Shown in pieces: positions 1 to 11,245 of a stretch of DNA of 64,000 nucleotides. The stretch spans positions 1,612,001-1,676,000 of the forward strand of contig JAIXMN010000001.1 in NCBI GenBank assembly GCA_025716815.1, in the 5' to 3' direction. This DNA comes from Dichotomocladium elegans (Eukaryota > Mucoromycota > Mucoromycetes > Mucorales > Lichtheimiaceae). Position 1 is the first letter of the stretch; each line of letters opens with the position of its first letter. The notes under the pieces are model-generated. The model was not told where the DNA came from. It did no database searches and saw only the letters and a list, made by a program, of their open reading frames with translations. The position numbers and the translations under genes are program-made.

Positions 1-1649
1 AAGAAAGTAAGGAATTATTCTCGATGCAAGCAATATCTTGCTGTCAAACATGGTATCTGACTTACATGCATTATTAGTATGCGATGGCATAAACGGTAGG
101 TGCGTGTGCACAGCCCTATATGGTTTATCGAGGTTGCAACTTGTACATGCTTAGATACCAAGTATTCCGCCAACACACACCATACATTATAGCACAGACA
201 CACAGGCGCACATGCACGTACACGTACACATACACATACACATACACAGCCCCAATTCTCTCTCCTATCCTTGCTCTTCTTGCTCTTTTTGATTTATTGT
301 AGGATAAGTAAAATGAATCGCTCTTTATTATCAGGCAACGTTGGTTATTAAGATTAGAGAATATATTAAGTCGGAAAAAACTACTAAGGCGTGTTCCGTG
401 GTATAGATGTCCACTATCTCACACATGCCACCATCCACATCCTTGTGGTTTATATTTTCTTGGTCTTTTATCGTACCAATGGAATCAAGGATGTCCAATT
501 TGCCCCGACACAAAGCGAGAATGCATTTTGGGCGTTGGATATACCACAGCCTCTTCATGCACGCGAAATGCTTTTATAATAAAGCAAAATCTCTTAGGGG
601 TTCATTTTGCTTTGTATCATTGCACGGAAACAATATTCGATGGAAAGCTCAGTTGTTATCGCCCTTTCAAGGCGTACTTTTATACACGCAAGAAAAAGAT
701 GAGGAAGATCGCCGACCTCATGACATTGGTGAAAAAAAGAGGGAATGAATCTGTTCCTAATCTTCGAATTATGCACTAGCAGCAAAAAAACAGAACCTGG
801 AATGAGTCGATATTATGATTCGTGGCGCCGAGCTGTCAGTTACTTCACCTGCCTTGGATCCATTGCGGAAAAGAGAAGGATGGTTCATTAATCCATCAAA
901 ATTATGGAGTAAGAGTCATATACCGATTCCCGGTGGTCTCAGTCCACCACCATGGTCTTGTTGATCTAAATGTAATAATTACCAGAAATATTAAAATTCA
1001 TCCATAGAAGACAGTTCGATAACTTTACTTTTGCATCTTTATACACTCAAGAACCAGTTTGATAACAGTATATATAAATTAAAGGCCGTATATTCGGACT
1101 CGTGAGTAATATTGGTTTGAAGAATAATGACAGATAGATGGGTACATAGATAGAAAGCATGGCTTTGATCTGCGTAAAGTGTATCTTCCCATTTTAGTTT
1201 AGAAATCTTCCATCCCAACCGTCCGTTTTTGCTAAATCCAAGAAGCTTCGTCAACCTTTTTTGTCCTCCTACTCTTTTTGGAAATAGCCGCTCCAAGAAC
1301 TTATTGCTGATGCAGGCGATGAGTGAATTTACCGGAACAATAGCAAAGAATGTCTCCCAAATTTGTTTGAGGAAGAATACAATGAGATGAAAAATCCATC
1401 TGAGAGAGGCGGATCTGTCTTTGATCGCCACACTATTCGCCACAATCATATTCAAAATGCTGGATGGCTCTTTCAGGGTTCCTTTGCTGAAAATCCGAGG
1501 AATCATGTCAGTCGCTTCTGATGCTATTCCGCGGGTCAGTATCTTTACCTCCGACTCACTGAGAAAGTGATGATGGTCATCAGACTTGGACCTAATCGCG
1601 CCACCTCGGATATATTTAATGAGTACCTTGGTATGGTGTAAAGTAGAAG
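1..1649. other. Gene-poor region, no gene supported
   Basis: Open frames here are short and lack recognisable domains or a coherent exon chain. The longest, on the minus strand at 1039-1506 (155 codons), has many large hydrophobic residues and no motif that I know; it overlaps an equally long plus-strand frame without an ATG (about 1300-1570). The region adjoins a transposase relic just downstream, so it may include more of the same decayed element. A CA/TA-rich simple repeat lies near 215-246. Confidence 0.5.
215..246. repeat. Simple repeat, (TACACA)n-like
   Basis: An imperfect run of six-base units (tacaca/cgtaca) seen directly in the sequence. It is a microsatellite with no evident function. 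Confidence 0.8.
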
Positions 1650-1953
1650 CTTGGAGACACTGAAGATATTTTATTATGGTGTCAGCGGCGTATGTGGAAC
1701 CCAGAGGATGAAGCTATTACACGTTTTACTTCTGTCCCTAAAATGCAGTTTTTCTCCTCATAGTGCTTTATTACTTCGCAGCGTACATGGAGATATTATG
1801 GGACTTTCGGAGGCCTTCAGGGCTACTTCCAAATCATTTCCGCACTACAACAGCTGTGGAAGTATTCAGATATTCAAAAGGCCAATGATGTTTTTTATTA
1901 TCATGCATAATATGATTATTGAGGATTAGCGCGACGACAATGGCCCAGAGTAC
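1650..1953 (+). pseudogene. PIF/Harbinger-like transposase relic (DDE_Tnp_4-type C-terminal part)
   Basis: Two overlapping plus-strand frames resemble the C-terminal part of the Harbinger-type nuclease transposases that are common in fungi and plants. One frame (1779-1907) reads FGGLQGYFQII, then QLWKYSDIQKANDV, like the conserved 'ERAFGVLQ ... W' stretch. The adjacent frame (about 1898-1953) reads IMHNMIIED, a stop codon, then RDDN; 'IMHNMIIEDER' is a hallmark of this family. A frame change and an in-frame TAG separate these pieces, and the catalytic DDE core is not visible upstream. I read this as a dead fragment; the family call rests on remembered motifs. Confidence 0.6.
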
Positions 1954-2995
1954 AGGCTCTTCATAAAGAAGATACCATCGTCCCGCTTTCTCGCGAAAGC
2001 AGTTATAACTTCAAAGTTATATTGCCCTGTACAAACAATCCAGAATAAATATATTTTCTATTGTTCAATACTTCGTCTCCTCAAAATCACCTGCATTTGT
2101 TCATACCAAGCTCGCTCTATGTCTACCAGACTAATTCCAGCGATCCCATTACATGTCTGTCCTCATATCAACCAGCCATTCGAATCACTGTGTAATTTCT
2201 GATTCATTGTTCTCCCTGACGTAACGTTCGGGTTACTTTTTATTTGGCATCATGGCAGGCATCGATTGTGCCATATGGATTATTACTCTAAATGCATAGT
2301 CCAGCTTTGTTATAATTATCCATGGGATCTACGTTTTCTTTGGGATCTCAACATTTTCTCTGGATCTCACAAACAGAGGACGATATATTTCATTTTGTCG
2401 CAGCAGCATATCAAATCTTCTTGATTTGGTATTGTTTCTTTTATGCATAGCCGTCATCATTATTACCCTTATGCTGTCCCTAATATTATTCTTTCATCAT
2501 ATCATTATATTTAAGCTGATTATATCATACTTAGCCCCATCTCAAATATTATAAGTAATATATTTGCCTGTGTGGCTAATTGTCTTCCGTGGCTATCTGT
2601 CCTTAGTGGTCTATTCCTCATTTATTATTATCGTAGGAGTCTTCTATATACTTTTGTGGAACTGAAAAGAGAGACGACAACTTAATTGGCTGAGAGTTTT
2701 ATCCCGACAATGCAAGAAATTTGGTACATCATAGCCAATAACAGCGACCCAAGTGCAATGATAGAAATAGACATTAACGGATAGGTCCCGTTAATCGTAT
2801 AGAACGACTTGGATATTTATAGTGTTTTGCTCTATACTAATAAATGAAGGGCATTGCCGAGGACAAAGTACTAACCATTGGGATTGGTGGCTTGCCGACA
2901 GAAAAAGATACTATTGGTAACAACGACTGTGATTGGTCGATGAGCTTTTGTTACGACATTTGATTGGCCAGTAAAATAAGTAAATTTCCGAAAAA
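1954..2995. other. AT-rich intergenic DNA, nothing recognised
   Basis: No long open frame, RNA gene or repeat is visible on either strand. The sequence is AT-rich with T-rich runs. Confidence 0.5.
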
Positions 2996-3068
2996 CGATT
3001 CTGATGGGACTCGAACCCACAATCTCCAGATTCGAAGTCTGGCGCCTTATCCATTAGGCCACAGAATC
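2996..3068 (-). tRNA. tRNA-Arg (anticodon TCG)
   Basis: The minus strand folds as a complete 73-nt tRNA without an intron. The acceptor stem GATTCTG pairs with CAGAATC, followed by the discriminator G. The D arm contains TGGATAAGGC. The anticodon stem CCAGA/TCTGG encloses the loop CTTCGAA, giving anticodon TCG, which decodes CGA arginine codons. The T arm has GTGGG-TTCGAGT-CCCAT. The CCA end is not encoded, as expected for a eukaryotic gene, and a T run follows on the minus strand just downstream. It stands alone, at least 600 bp from the nearest protein gene. Confidence 0.97.
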
Positions 3069-3709
3069 CTAGTATTGCAAAGATAATTATATATACCTAT
3101 ATATAATAAATATATTTAATCCAAATATATGACTGTGGCCGTGAGCAACCAATCCAGACACAGTATATGCCGCCCTGCCGCTCTGATCATCAAGCAAAGT
3201 TGACATTCTATGTTTATTCTTTAAACTTTGTCTACCACAATCTTTTAAAAAAAATCTCTTAATTATCAATAACTCGATTGCATTCTTCTCAAAGTCAGAA
3301 GCTGCATTTTATATCGCCTATAATGAAAATGGATATAATTTAATATTTTTTGATTCCAACTATTAAAGCACATCGCTTGTATTTTTGCTCGATGGCCGTT
3401 GTATATATATAAGGAGGTATATCGATCAGAAATGCACAATTTTAATATTCCGTCCATTGTCTAATTTTATGATAGTGAGAAGGGAAGGATAGAACGGTAA
3501 CCACAGAGCAAAGTTGCTTGTACTCATTAATGCCATAACGTAGATAAATGTGATAAACTCTATTTCTTGGTCCATAATAAAAGCGGAAAAATTCAAAGGA
3601 GCTGTATATTTTAGTATGCGTATTTACATCTTCGGTGCAAGTCGTTGATAAGGAACGCTTAAAAGGCGGACTATTTCGACATACATCTATAGCAACATAT
3701 TTTTGTTAA
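3069..3709. other. Intergenic, AT-rich, no gene seen
   Basis: Only short open frames with AT-driven composition occur between the tRNA and the enoyl-CoA isomerase stop codon. The right part would hold the 3' UTR of the minus-strand gene. Confidence 0.5.
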
Positions 3710-4654
3710 TCAGCCTGCAACCAAGTACCTCTTACGGGCAGTAATCTTCAGTACCTCCTCCTTGAGTTGTCGATAAACAATCCCGGATTTCGCCTTCGGT
3801 GCCCATTTGAGGGCAAGAGCCTTTGCCTTGTCAAGGACCTCGTTTTGAGGCGCGATCTCGTCCACCAAGTGCTCTGCTAAGGCTTGCTCAGCAGAGAATC
3901 GATGGCCCTGAAGGATCATATTACGGAAGGTGTTGGGCGTCGTCTTGCAGCGTATGAGAGCTGTCATACCAGGCGAGAGAGGACTTGGTAGATCGACTTC
4001 ATTCTACAAACAAGATGACATTAGCTTCGATTAAATCTATCGGCGCAATAGATATTACCATGCAAATGAAGCCACGGTCGCTGCGCATCACTCGGTAGTC
4101 TGTTGCCTCATCCAGGTTGAGCCATCTCTTCATCGGTTGACACCCAGCAATTCTCATTACCAAATCCCCACCCCCACCCCACCCAAGAAGAATGGCTTAC
4201 CGTGCGACAGCGCAAGCATGCAACCCCCCGCAAACGCGTGGCTGATGTGGATTAGAGTCACGTGTGATTAGTGCGTCTCATCGAGAATGGAATACCGATA
4301 GTTTTACCCATTGATCGCGGCCACAGTTGGGATAGGAAAGGTGAGCATACGCTTGAGGAGACCAAGGTAGTGGTTCATGAAAGGCGTATAGCTTACTGCA
4401 TGCATGAGATCTAAACCATTGCTATAGATCTTGTCATTACCAACGGTAATAAGCGCCATGTCCACAGGATCCTCGGAATCCAGGAACGCGTGCTCAACAA
4501 TGTCCAGACCAGTATTGATTGATTTCACAAAATCCGTCGTGAAACGATTATCCTTATTGTGAAGATGGAGAATAAAAAGGGGTCCATCACGGTGAAGTGT
4601 CATCCACTTGGTCTCAGCAGAAGGCAAGGAAACAGGGAATTGGACTGTAGACAT
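3710..4654 (-). CDS. Enoyl-CoA hydratase/isomerase family protein (delta3,delta2-enoyl-CoA isomerase-like)
   Basis: A crotonase-fold enzyme, probably a delta3,delta2-enoyl-CoA isomerase of unsaturated fatty-acid beta-oxidation. At least four exons join in frame. Exon 1 starts at MSTVQFP and carries YSNGLDL, the isomerase form of the oxyanion-hole loop, and ends in AAING. A short exon gives HAFAGGCMLALSH, the second oxyanion-hole glycines. The next gives YRVMRSDRGFICM. The last begins NEVDLPSPLSPGM, where the glutamate fits the isomerase active-site acid. The ATG at 4654 is preferred over an upstream ATG at 4738 because similarity begins only near it. The C-terminus (YLVAG) is not a canonical SKL-type peroxisomal signal, so location is unclear. 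The start of an ALDH3-type gene's 3' end lies about 340 bp upstream on the same strand. Confidence 0.9.
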
Positions 4655-4996
4655 TGTCGAACAGGAAAAAGTGGATGGGGAAGGCGCGATTTCGGAATCC
4701 CATGTTTCCTTTTTAATGTTGCTTGAACTGTGTAACATTCACACATCCAGTAAATTAGGCTGAGTAAACATGTATTTCGCCCAACAAACTGCGCTGACAA
4801 ACGCAAGCTTGGCACTCCCGAAGGAGCAAATCAGTCGAATCTGTTCTGCTGTGTAGCTTGTGATAATTGAAACTATGAATAGTTCAACCCTTATAAACAA
4901 AGTTCGGAATAACACTACATGATGGCACCTGAAATAAATCGGCTTATTCAACTATATGGTCATTGATATTTGAAAACTGGTCTGGGAAAAGGAAAT

Positions 4997-7241
4997 TTAT
5001 TTTCTCTTGAAGTAAAGGGCAAGGAGGAACGCAAGTAGTAACAACTTCTTAACAGGTCCGCTGTAAGCTTTGATTTTAAGAGACCATGGCGAGGCAACCA
5101 GCAGGGAGCGGATCAAAGTTAGCTTCTTGTCGGTGTAAGGAGGGTATCGGACGGCAACCACACTCTCCATGCCAAGCTTCTTGCGCAGAATAGAGCGTCC
5201 GTGGGTGAAGGTACGATACGAGTGAGCACCATGGTAGTTTCCAAGACCAGAGTTACCAACACCACCAAAAGGAAGGGAATAATCTGATTCACACACACAG
5301 ATACAATGAGTATGAGCGAAAAGTCTAGCATAAGAAGTCGTTGTTACGAACCAGCTTGGTGCATGAGGGTGTCATTAACGCAAACACCTCCAGATTGGGT
5401 GTTATCCAGCACTACAAGGATTTAAGCAATTAGAATAATAGCGCTTACTCGCTCCTGCTTGGAGGCATACCTTTGTTCGCGAGCTTCTTCTTGTTGGTAA
5501 AGACGTATAGGGCGAGCGGAGGAGGACTACAAGATGGTATGGTTGGCCGGTTAGATACGTATATTGCGCTATCAAAGAGTGACCTACTTACTTTTGGTTG
5601 ATCATATGGATGGCATCATCCAAGTTGTTGTAGGGAATTACAGGCAAGACAGGACCAAATATTTCTTCACCCATGAGGACCTCATCTTTAAATTTGACAT
5701 CGGTCACCAGAGTAGGCGCAATGTAGCGATCATCGCGGTCAAAATCACCGCCTACCGCAATAGCACCGCTCTTGCGATTCTGAAGCAAACCGACGACGCG
5801 GTCCAGATGGCGTGTGCTAATCATGCGACCGTAGCTTGATGATTCTTTAGGGTTATCGCCAAAGAACTTCTTGATGCTCTTGCGGAAGGCAGCAGCAAAA
5901 GCGTCGATCTTGTCTGCTGGAACCAAAGCGTAGTCGACGGAAATACAAATCTAGAAAAAAATATATAAGCTCTTATTTAGTCTTCCTCGAGATACGCTAA
6001 AAAGTATCTTCCCTTCGTCTAGCGATAGAACTATTGCCTTATCCTACACTCAAAATCCAAACATACCTGACCAAGATTATAGAATTTGGCAAAAGCAATA
6101 CGGTTCGCGACGGTCTGCAGATCAGCGTCGGGAAGTACGACAGCAGGCCTACAAGGCAAGTGTAAACAACAGTTAACCTTTGCTTGACTTCCAAAAAGTG
6201 ACCGTGATAGGCAACTTACGACTTGCCACCAAGCTCGAGAGTCACTCCCGTTAAATGTTCTGCTGCAGCCTTCATGACAACCTTACCCACAGCGGGGCTG
6301 CCAGTGTAGAAAATATGGTCGAAGTGGTATTTGAGTAGAGCAGTTGTCTCCTCGATAGCGCCATTGATGACACGGTAGCAATGGTTATCAATGTACTTTG
6401 GGAAGAGCTCTGTGATCAAAGCAGCAGTGTGCGGGGCAATCTCAGACGGCTGCAATTTCACGTGTGAGTTGGATACAAATCTCAAATTACCACCGCACTC
6501 ACCTTAAGAATGACTGTGTTACCAGCAGCAATAGCACCGACCACTGGAAGCAGTGCGAGCTATACAAAAGTAAACAAAACATCAGCATTCATGTGAGCTG
6601 TGGAACGCCCAATTCAACCTAATTGCGATTAGTATACCTGGACAGGGTAGTTCCAGCATCCTAGACACATGAATTTGGTTAGTACTGCGCAGGGCGAGAC
6701 TGGACCATTAAGGGTATCTTTTTATACACTTTGCGTACCGATAATTAACACAGCACCCAAGGGATCTCTGCGAATGACGACCTCGTCCAAAGCATTCAAA
6801 GGCATGCGTGGGCTTACTTTTTCATCCTTGGCGAGTTTGTCGAGGTTCTATTGCAATGTCACGCAAGGTTGAGCGATCAAAAGATCCAAGGGCATTGAAA
6901 TCGTGTATGTTTGATTTACATCAATGAAGTACAAGATCTCGTCCAGAACAGGAGCAATATCACCAGTCAGGGCCTCTGCACGCGGCTTATGGAGATCTTT
7001 ATGGAGGGCATCGTAGAAACGCTCTTCATTGTCATGCACAAGCTCATAGAAACGCTGGAGCTGAGCCTTGCGGAACTTTAAGCTTCGTGTCTTTCCTGAA
7101 GTTTTTGAGTTAGACACCATAAGCACATACAGGGCGAGGGGACAAAGGTTTAAGTAATGTACCAGTCAGGAATATACGGCGAACAAGGTGATAGCTGTCT
7201 TCGATGGTATCGAGAGACGAATAGGTAAGCACCGAGGTCAT
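4997..7241 (-). CDS. Fatty aldehyde dehydrogenase, ALDH3 class, C-terminally membrane-anchored (paralogue 1)
   Basis: NAD(P)-dependent oxidation of long-chain aldehydes to fatty acids is the expected role. About ten exons are needed. The N-terminal exon reads MTSVLTYSSLDTIEDSYHLV; an intron follows FLTG. The next gives KFRKAQLQRFYEL and ALHKDLHKPRAEALTGDI, typical of ALDH3. Later exons show ELGGKS (catalytic Glu), NLGQ plus ICISVDY (catalytic Cys, split by an intron), EEIFGPVLPVIPY and LPFGGVGNSGLG. The last about 20 residues (LLLLAFLLALYF) form a hydrophobic tail followed by KRK, as in ER or peroxisomal tail-anchored FALDH. Intron positions after FLTG, after YFIDV and after ELGGKS match the second ALDH3 gene at 46761-49030, so the two are paralogues. 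No broken exon was seen. Confidence 0.93.
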
Positions 7242-8039
7242 TATTACAAAGGTGAGGAAGAAAGCAAAAACCTCTGTCGGCTTTTGAGTTCTTGCGGTCT
7301 TATAAATTTCACACAGACACAAAAACGGTAAAAAGAAGATGACAAAATCTATTACTTAGGGTAAACTACAATGAAAACTTGTTCACAGAACTCAGATGTA
7401 TGGCATAGTCAATTAAAGCAGCATGACAAAGAGGATGAGAGACACTCAAACTTCAAAATTTTTTAATGCATCTCATAACACTTATTTTCTACATAGCAGG
7501 CTTTTGAGGTTATGATGGTAATCTCCATGGATGTTAAAAAGTAAACATAGTGAGGTAAGTTGCGCTTTGCCAGATGAATCGCTCATCATAACAAATAATG
7601 ATTGTCGGTTCCTGGGTTTGTATCTCCCCTTAAGAGAGTTACATGCATTCATTTTTAAATCAAACTTATGCGTCACCAACTCTGAAGTCGCAGAACCATA
7701 GTAATAGAAGCCGCATTTACCGAACAATCGAACTCTATAAAATATACCGGCGTTCTGGTCCGTTCAAACTTCTTTCTTCTTTACACATTTTGTATTATGA
7801 AAATGGGTAGCCTATTTTCTACAAAGATAAACGGTTGTATATTTGATACGCGCGACTGCTCTGATCGTAATGGATTATGCCATTGATTAGGGAACAAGCT
7901 CTTTTCGATATCTTTGTTCCCTCATAGAAATCCTGCTTCTATAGACTATGTCGTAACGGTAACTCTGGGTCAGTTGACACCGTTACCGCTCCAACGAAGG
8001 AAAAGGATTCCCTTGAGCCTAGCAGATTTCAAGCGCGGG

Positions 8040-8372
8040 CTACAGTGACAATGGTTGAGCTATATCTTCAATCCGATAATTGGGAAGGGCTTGAGTGCAC
8101 AGGTTGTAGTGAAACAGCCAGGACCATAAAATTTTCAGCGCAGCAACCCACCCGAAGGGTATAACTACAATAAAAAAAGCGCCAAAGTAAAGAGGAGCAG
8201 TGTAGCAACTTTGTTGGGCAGCGTTTCCGGTGGGTCGTAGAGCTATAAAGCCTTGCCACATAGATAATCCCTTGCCGCGGTCGCATAACGTTTGTGCTGC
8301 AGCGTTTAGTCTGCTAGCAGTGACATACACCGCCCAGCATGATATAGCGCCGTCCTCTCGATATGACTCCAT
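8040..8372 (-). CDS. Hypothetical 110-residue protein with one or two hydrophobic segments (doubtful)
   Basis: An uninterrupted frame starts MESYREDGAISCW. Its central part, APLYFGAFFIVVIPFGWVAA, could span a membrane and is followed by aromatic-rich LKILWSWLF. No family is recognised and no intron is needed. A plus-strand frame of 127 codons overlaps most of it, so either or both may be chance frames. I list it because of the clear hydrophobic core. Confidence 0.22.
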   Translation of the reverse strand: MESYREDGAISCWAVYVTASRLNAAAQTLCDRGKGLSMWQGFIALRPTGNAAQQSCYTAPLYFGAFFIVVIPFGWVAALKILWSWLFHYNLCTQALPNYRIEDIAQPLSL

Positions 8373-9480
8373 GTATGCGAAGAGTGGAAAGACAGAAGGA
8401 AGCGTAGAGAGTTTTTTGGGAAGAAAAAAGGAAAAAGAGAAAATCTTAGACTATATTTTTTTTCTTGCACACTTCCGCGCCTTCACACATCTCGCGTGCG
8501 GTATCCACAATACAACTATCATATCCGCAATTGTCAAGTATCCTATTTTGCCAAGGAGCTATCTTAATCCTCTGTCCGCAACACTAGCCTTACAGCTATC
8601 AGCTCCCCCGTAAAATCTAGCACAGCAACTACATAGAGTAAAACCAAGAGACGACAATATCGACGCACGTGACATTGGCCGAAATTCAATCGCAGGAATA
8701 GGACATAAGTGCCTCTATTTTTTAAATGCAATAAAAATCGATCCCGTAAAAGCAAGAAACCGCATTAATCTCGTGATTACTTCTCAGCATCTGTAGCTTC
8801 AATCCTCTCACTATACCATACTCTCCAGTCTCAAAATGACCAATCACTGCTGACGCAGGTATCCCCACTGATCCGGCACTCGTTCGTTTTAAAGCATGTT
8901 GCTTCCCGACTTGTACTACACACAATAACAGGTACCCCTTCTATACTAAACTCGACTCTCATCTTCTTATATCATCCACTCTCCATTATTATTCTTAACC
9001 GATCACCAGCTCTGCATACTCTGTATTGGTTTCTTGTGTTATACCAACGCCCGTCGTCCGTATCATCTCCCCCAACCCCCCAGTCCACTTTGGATGTTTT
9101 TTCCCTCTGTCCTTCTCACCTTTTCATATCCGCATCTATCAAATAAAAAAACCCACCACCACTACCCTAGAAAACGTTTTGCCGCATTTCAACATTCTAC
9201 TTTCTTCGGGCGGTACAAGATTTTCAAGTTGATATGTTTGGCTGATACCCGAAATTATGCCCTCTAAGTGGATGAAGGTTTTACATACTGTGCTGTAAGT
9301 GGTGGAGGATGCGTAAACGTATAGTTGATCGTATCACAAGCTGAGAGGATTTATCTGGTCAATAACCTTGAACAAGTACAACAACCACGATCGTTATCTG
9401 ATGTGTCGTTGACGAAACTGTGTACCACAGTCGTTTTTCTATGTATGTTTGTCCATTTGATATAATATTTTGCTATTAGT

Positions 9481-9699
9481 TTAATATATACTTGGATGGG
9501 CTATGATATCAGGGGCCCGGTGTTCTATTATCATTATTCTCGCACGTGCTTTCTTTCCAAGTGCTTTGCACGACGCATGTAGCCTATCATAATCGGTATA
9601 TGGAAGGGTTGAATTGTAGGCCGATTGGATGTCAAGAGAGAATAGAAAGAGACAGAGAAGAAAGATCGAAAGGGATGGCTGCTTGGTGCTTTCCAACAT
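9481..9699 (-). CDS. Possible small secreted protein, 72 residues (doubtful)
   Basis: The frame begins MLESTKQPSLSIFLLCLFLFSL, which has the layout of a signal peptide: a short basic n-region, a hydrophobic core and a plausible cleavage after QSA. The mature part would be about 45 residues with one possible N-glycosylation site (NST) and a single cysteine. No family is recognised, there is no repeat of this sequence elsewhere in the window, and no expression evidence is available. It may be a chance frame in a gene-poor stretch. Confidence 0.28.
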   Translation of the reverse strand: MLESTKQPSLSIFLLCLFLFSLDIQSAYNSTLPYTDYDRLHASCKALGKKARARIMIIEHRAPDIIAHPSIY

Positions 9700-11245
9700 G
9701 ACAGGTCAGGAAAAGATAAGGCCAGGACAGAAGCATAGAGTCGAAGAGAAGAAGTGAATCAGAAGGAATCGTATAGAAACGAAGAAACAAGGTAACTGAT
9801 TGATATTTTTATACTGATAATACTACGCCTATATATGAAGATGTATTGCTAATGAATAAGACAATAAAAAATTCAAGAGGGTCCGATCTGACTCATCGAA
9901 GCACGTTGTCACGTGTCCTTGAATCACTAGCCCTCCTTTTAAACGGGTTCGAAAAATCATAGTCACCCTTCTCATAAGATAGCACAGCAATCATAATATG
10001 AAAACCTCAATGCTTGTTTAAACTCGAAACCGACAAAAGCACTATTCCGTTGCTTGATAGGTCTATAAGCTTGTTATGTAATAGACCCAAAAAGCTGTCA
10101 AGTCTTTGGGGTTATTCGGCCCCGAAGCGGTGCACGCTTGCATCATATTTTATCTTCATTTCGTATTTCTGGGAAACAAAGTTCATAATAATTATGTGGA
10201 CAGCTGTCAAGGAATGACATCTCCAACTGAACATTGAAATCGTCTGTGCACGATGTAAAGGGCCAATTCAAAGTCGCCTGTAATGCGTATTTTCATAGCT
10301 ATTTAAAAAGGTCCATGAAAGTAATTTGTCACCACATTTGTAGAAGTCTTGCGGTCAAATCGATATTACAGTCGTTAGCATGTTCGCGCATCGCTTTTAA
10401 ACATTGCGAGCTGTCTCTTCGGTGGAAGCTGAATCATTACTTTCTTCACGATATTCGTATCGTTGTTGTATCATGTTTGGTGATGAATGGTGAGTTCAGC
10501 ACTAGTAAATTTTCATATCAGTGATATGATTTCGGTTCAATTCCGTGTAACTCCCGCGATGTGTATCCGAACTGTAGTAGCTGTATTACATACAGATGTG
10601 ACAACTGACCGCTTGGAAAATTGATCTATCCTGGAAATATTGACATCGAACAGCGTTTTGCTTCCGCCACTTTCACCATTAACGCAAAAGTATCCATGCT
10701 CATCCTGTAGGACATTGGATAATATTAGTCGAGCCATGGACAGGTCCAAATATGCTGTCAGTGACAGGTATTTTCGGTGTGTTATCCCATTCCACATCGT
10801 CAGCCTCCCACGACTCCTCAATCAGGATGAGCCAGCGTAGTAAGTAGAGCTTATTAGGACTGATTCCATTACTGTTCAACATAAGTGCTTCCGTCCTCTC
10901 CGAAGGAACCCATTATAATTTAGTTGAATGGACCAAACGAGTGCTGTGTAGATCGATCCCATAATTTGTTGTTCGTAACTGACAATCATCTTTCATGGTA
11001 TGTGTCACAACTCGGATCGACAAATTTTTGGATAGCAAGATATGCTGGGAATGCTCTGCTTGAAACCGTTAAAGACATTTAACGAAAAATTTATCGGATT
11101 TTCTTGTAGCGATGTATGCCGTTAGGAAATCAGATAAAGTAGTTCAGTTGAGAACTACTATAACATAATTTCCTGATTGGGTAAAAGTGGATATACGATG
11201 ATATTTGGTGACTTCTAATGGTTTATACATGCATTTAAAGGTGTA

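Larger units (their letters stand above)
7242..11245. other. 4-kb region without a confident gene
   Basis: No multi-exon protein with a known domain could be assembled. Candidate small frames are listed separately (8040-8372 and 9481-9699). Another minus-strand pair of overlapping frames at 10537-10882 could splice but gives no recognisable protein. The stretch 8930-9230 is pyrimidine-rich on the plus strand. A minus-strand frame at 7482-7727 (81 codons) also has no recognised similarity. The region may hold non-coding transcripts or decayed elements; I cannot tell which. Confidence 0.5.

Noticed and set aside
1039..1506. 155-codon minus-strand frame as a gene
   Set aside because: No domain, no splice partner, and an overlapping open frame on the other strand; it adjoins a transposon relic. 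Kept only as part of the gene-poor region.
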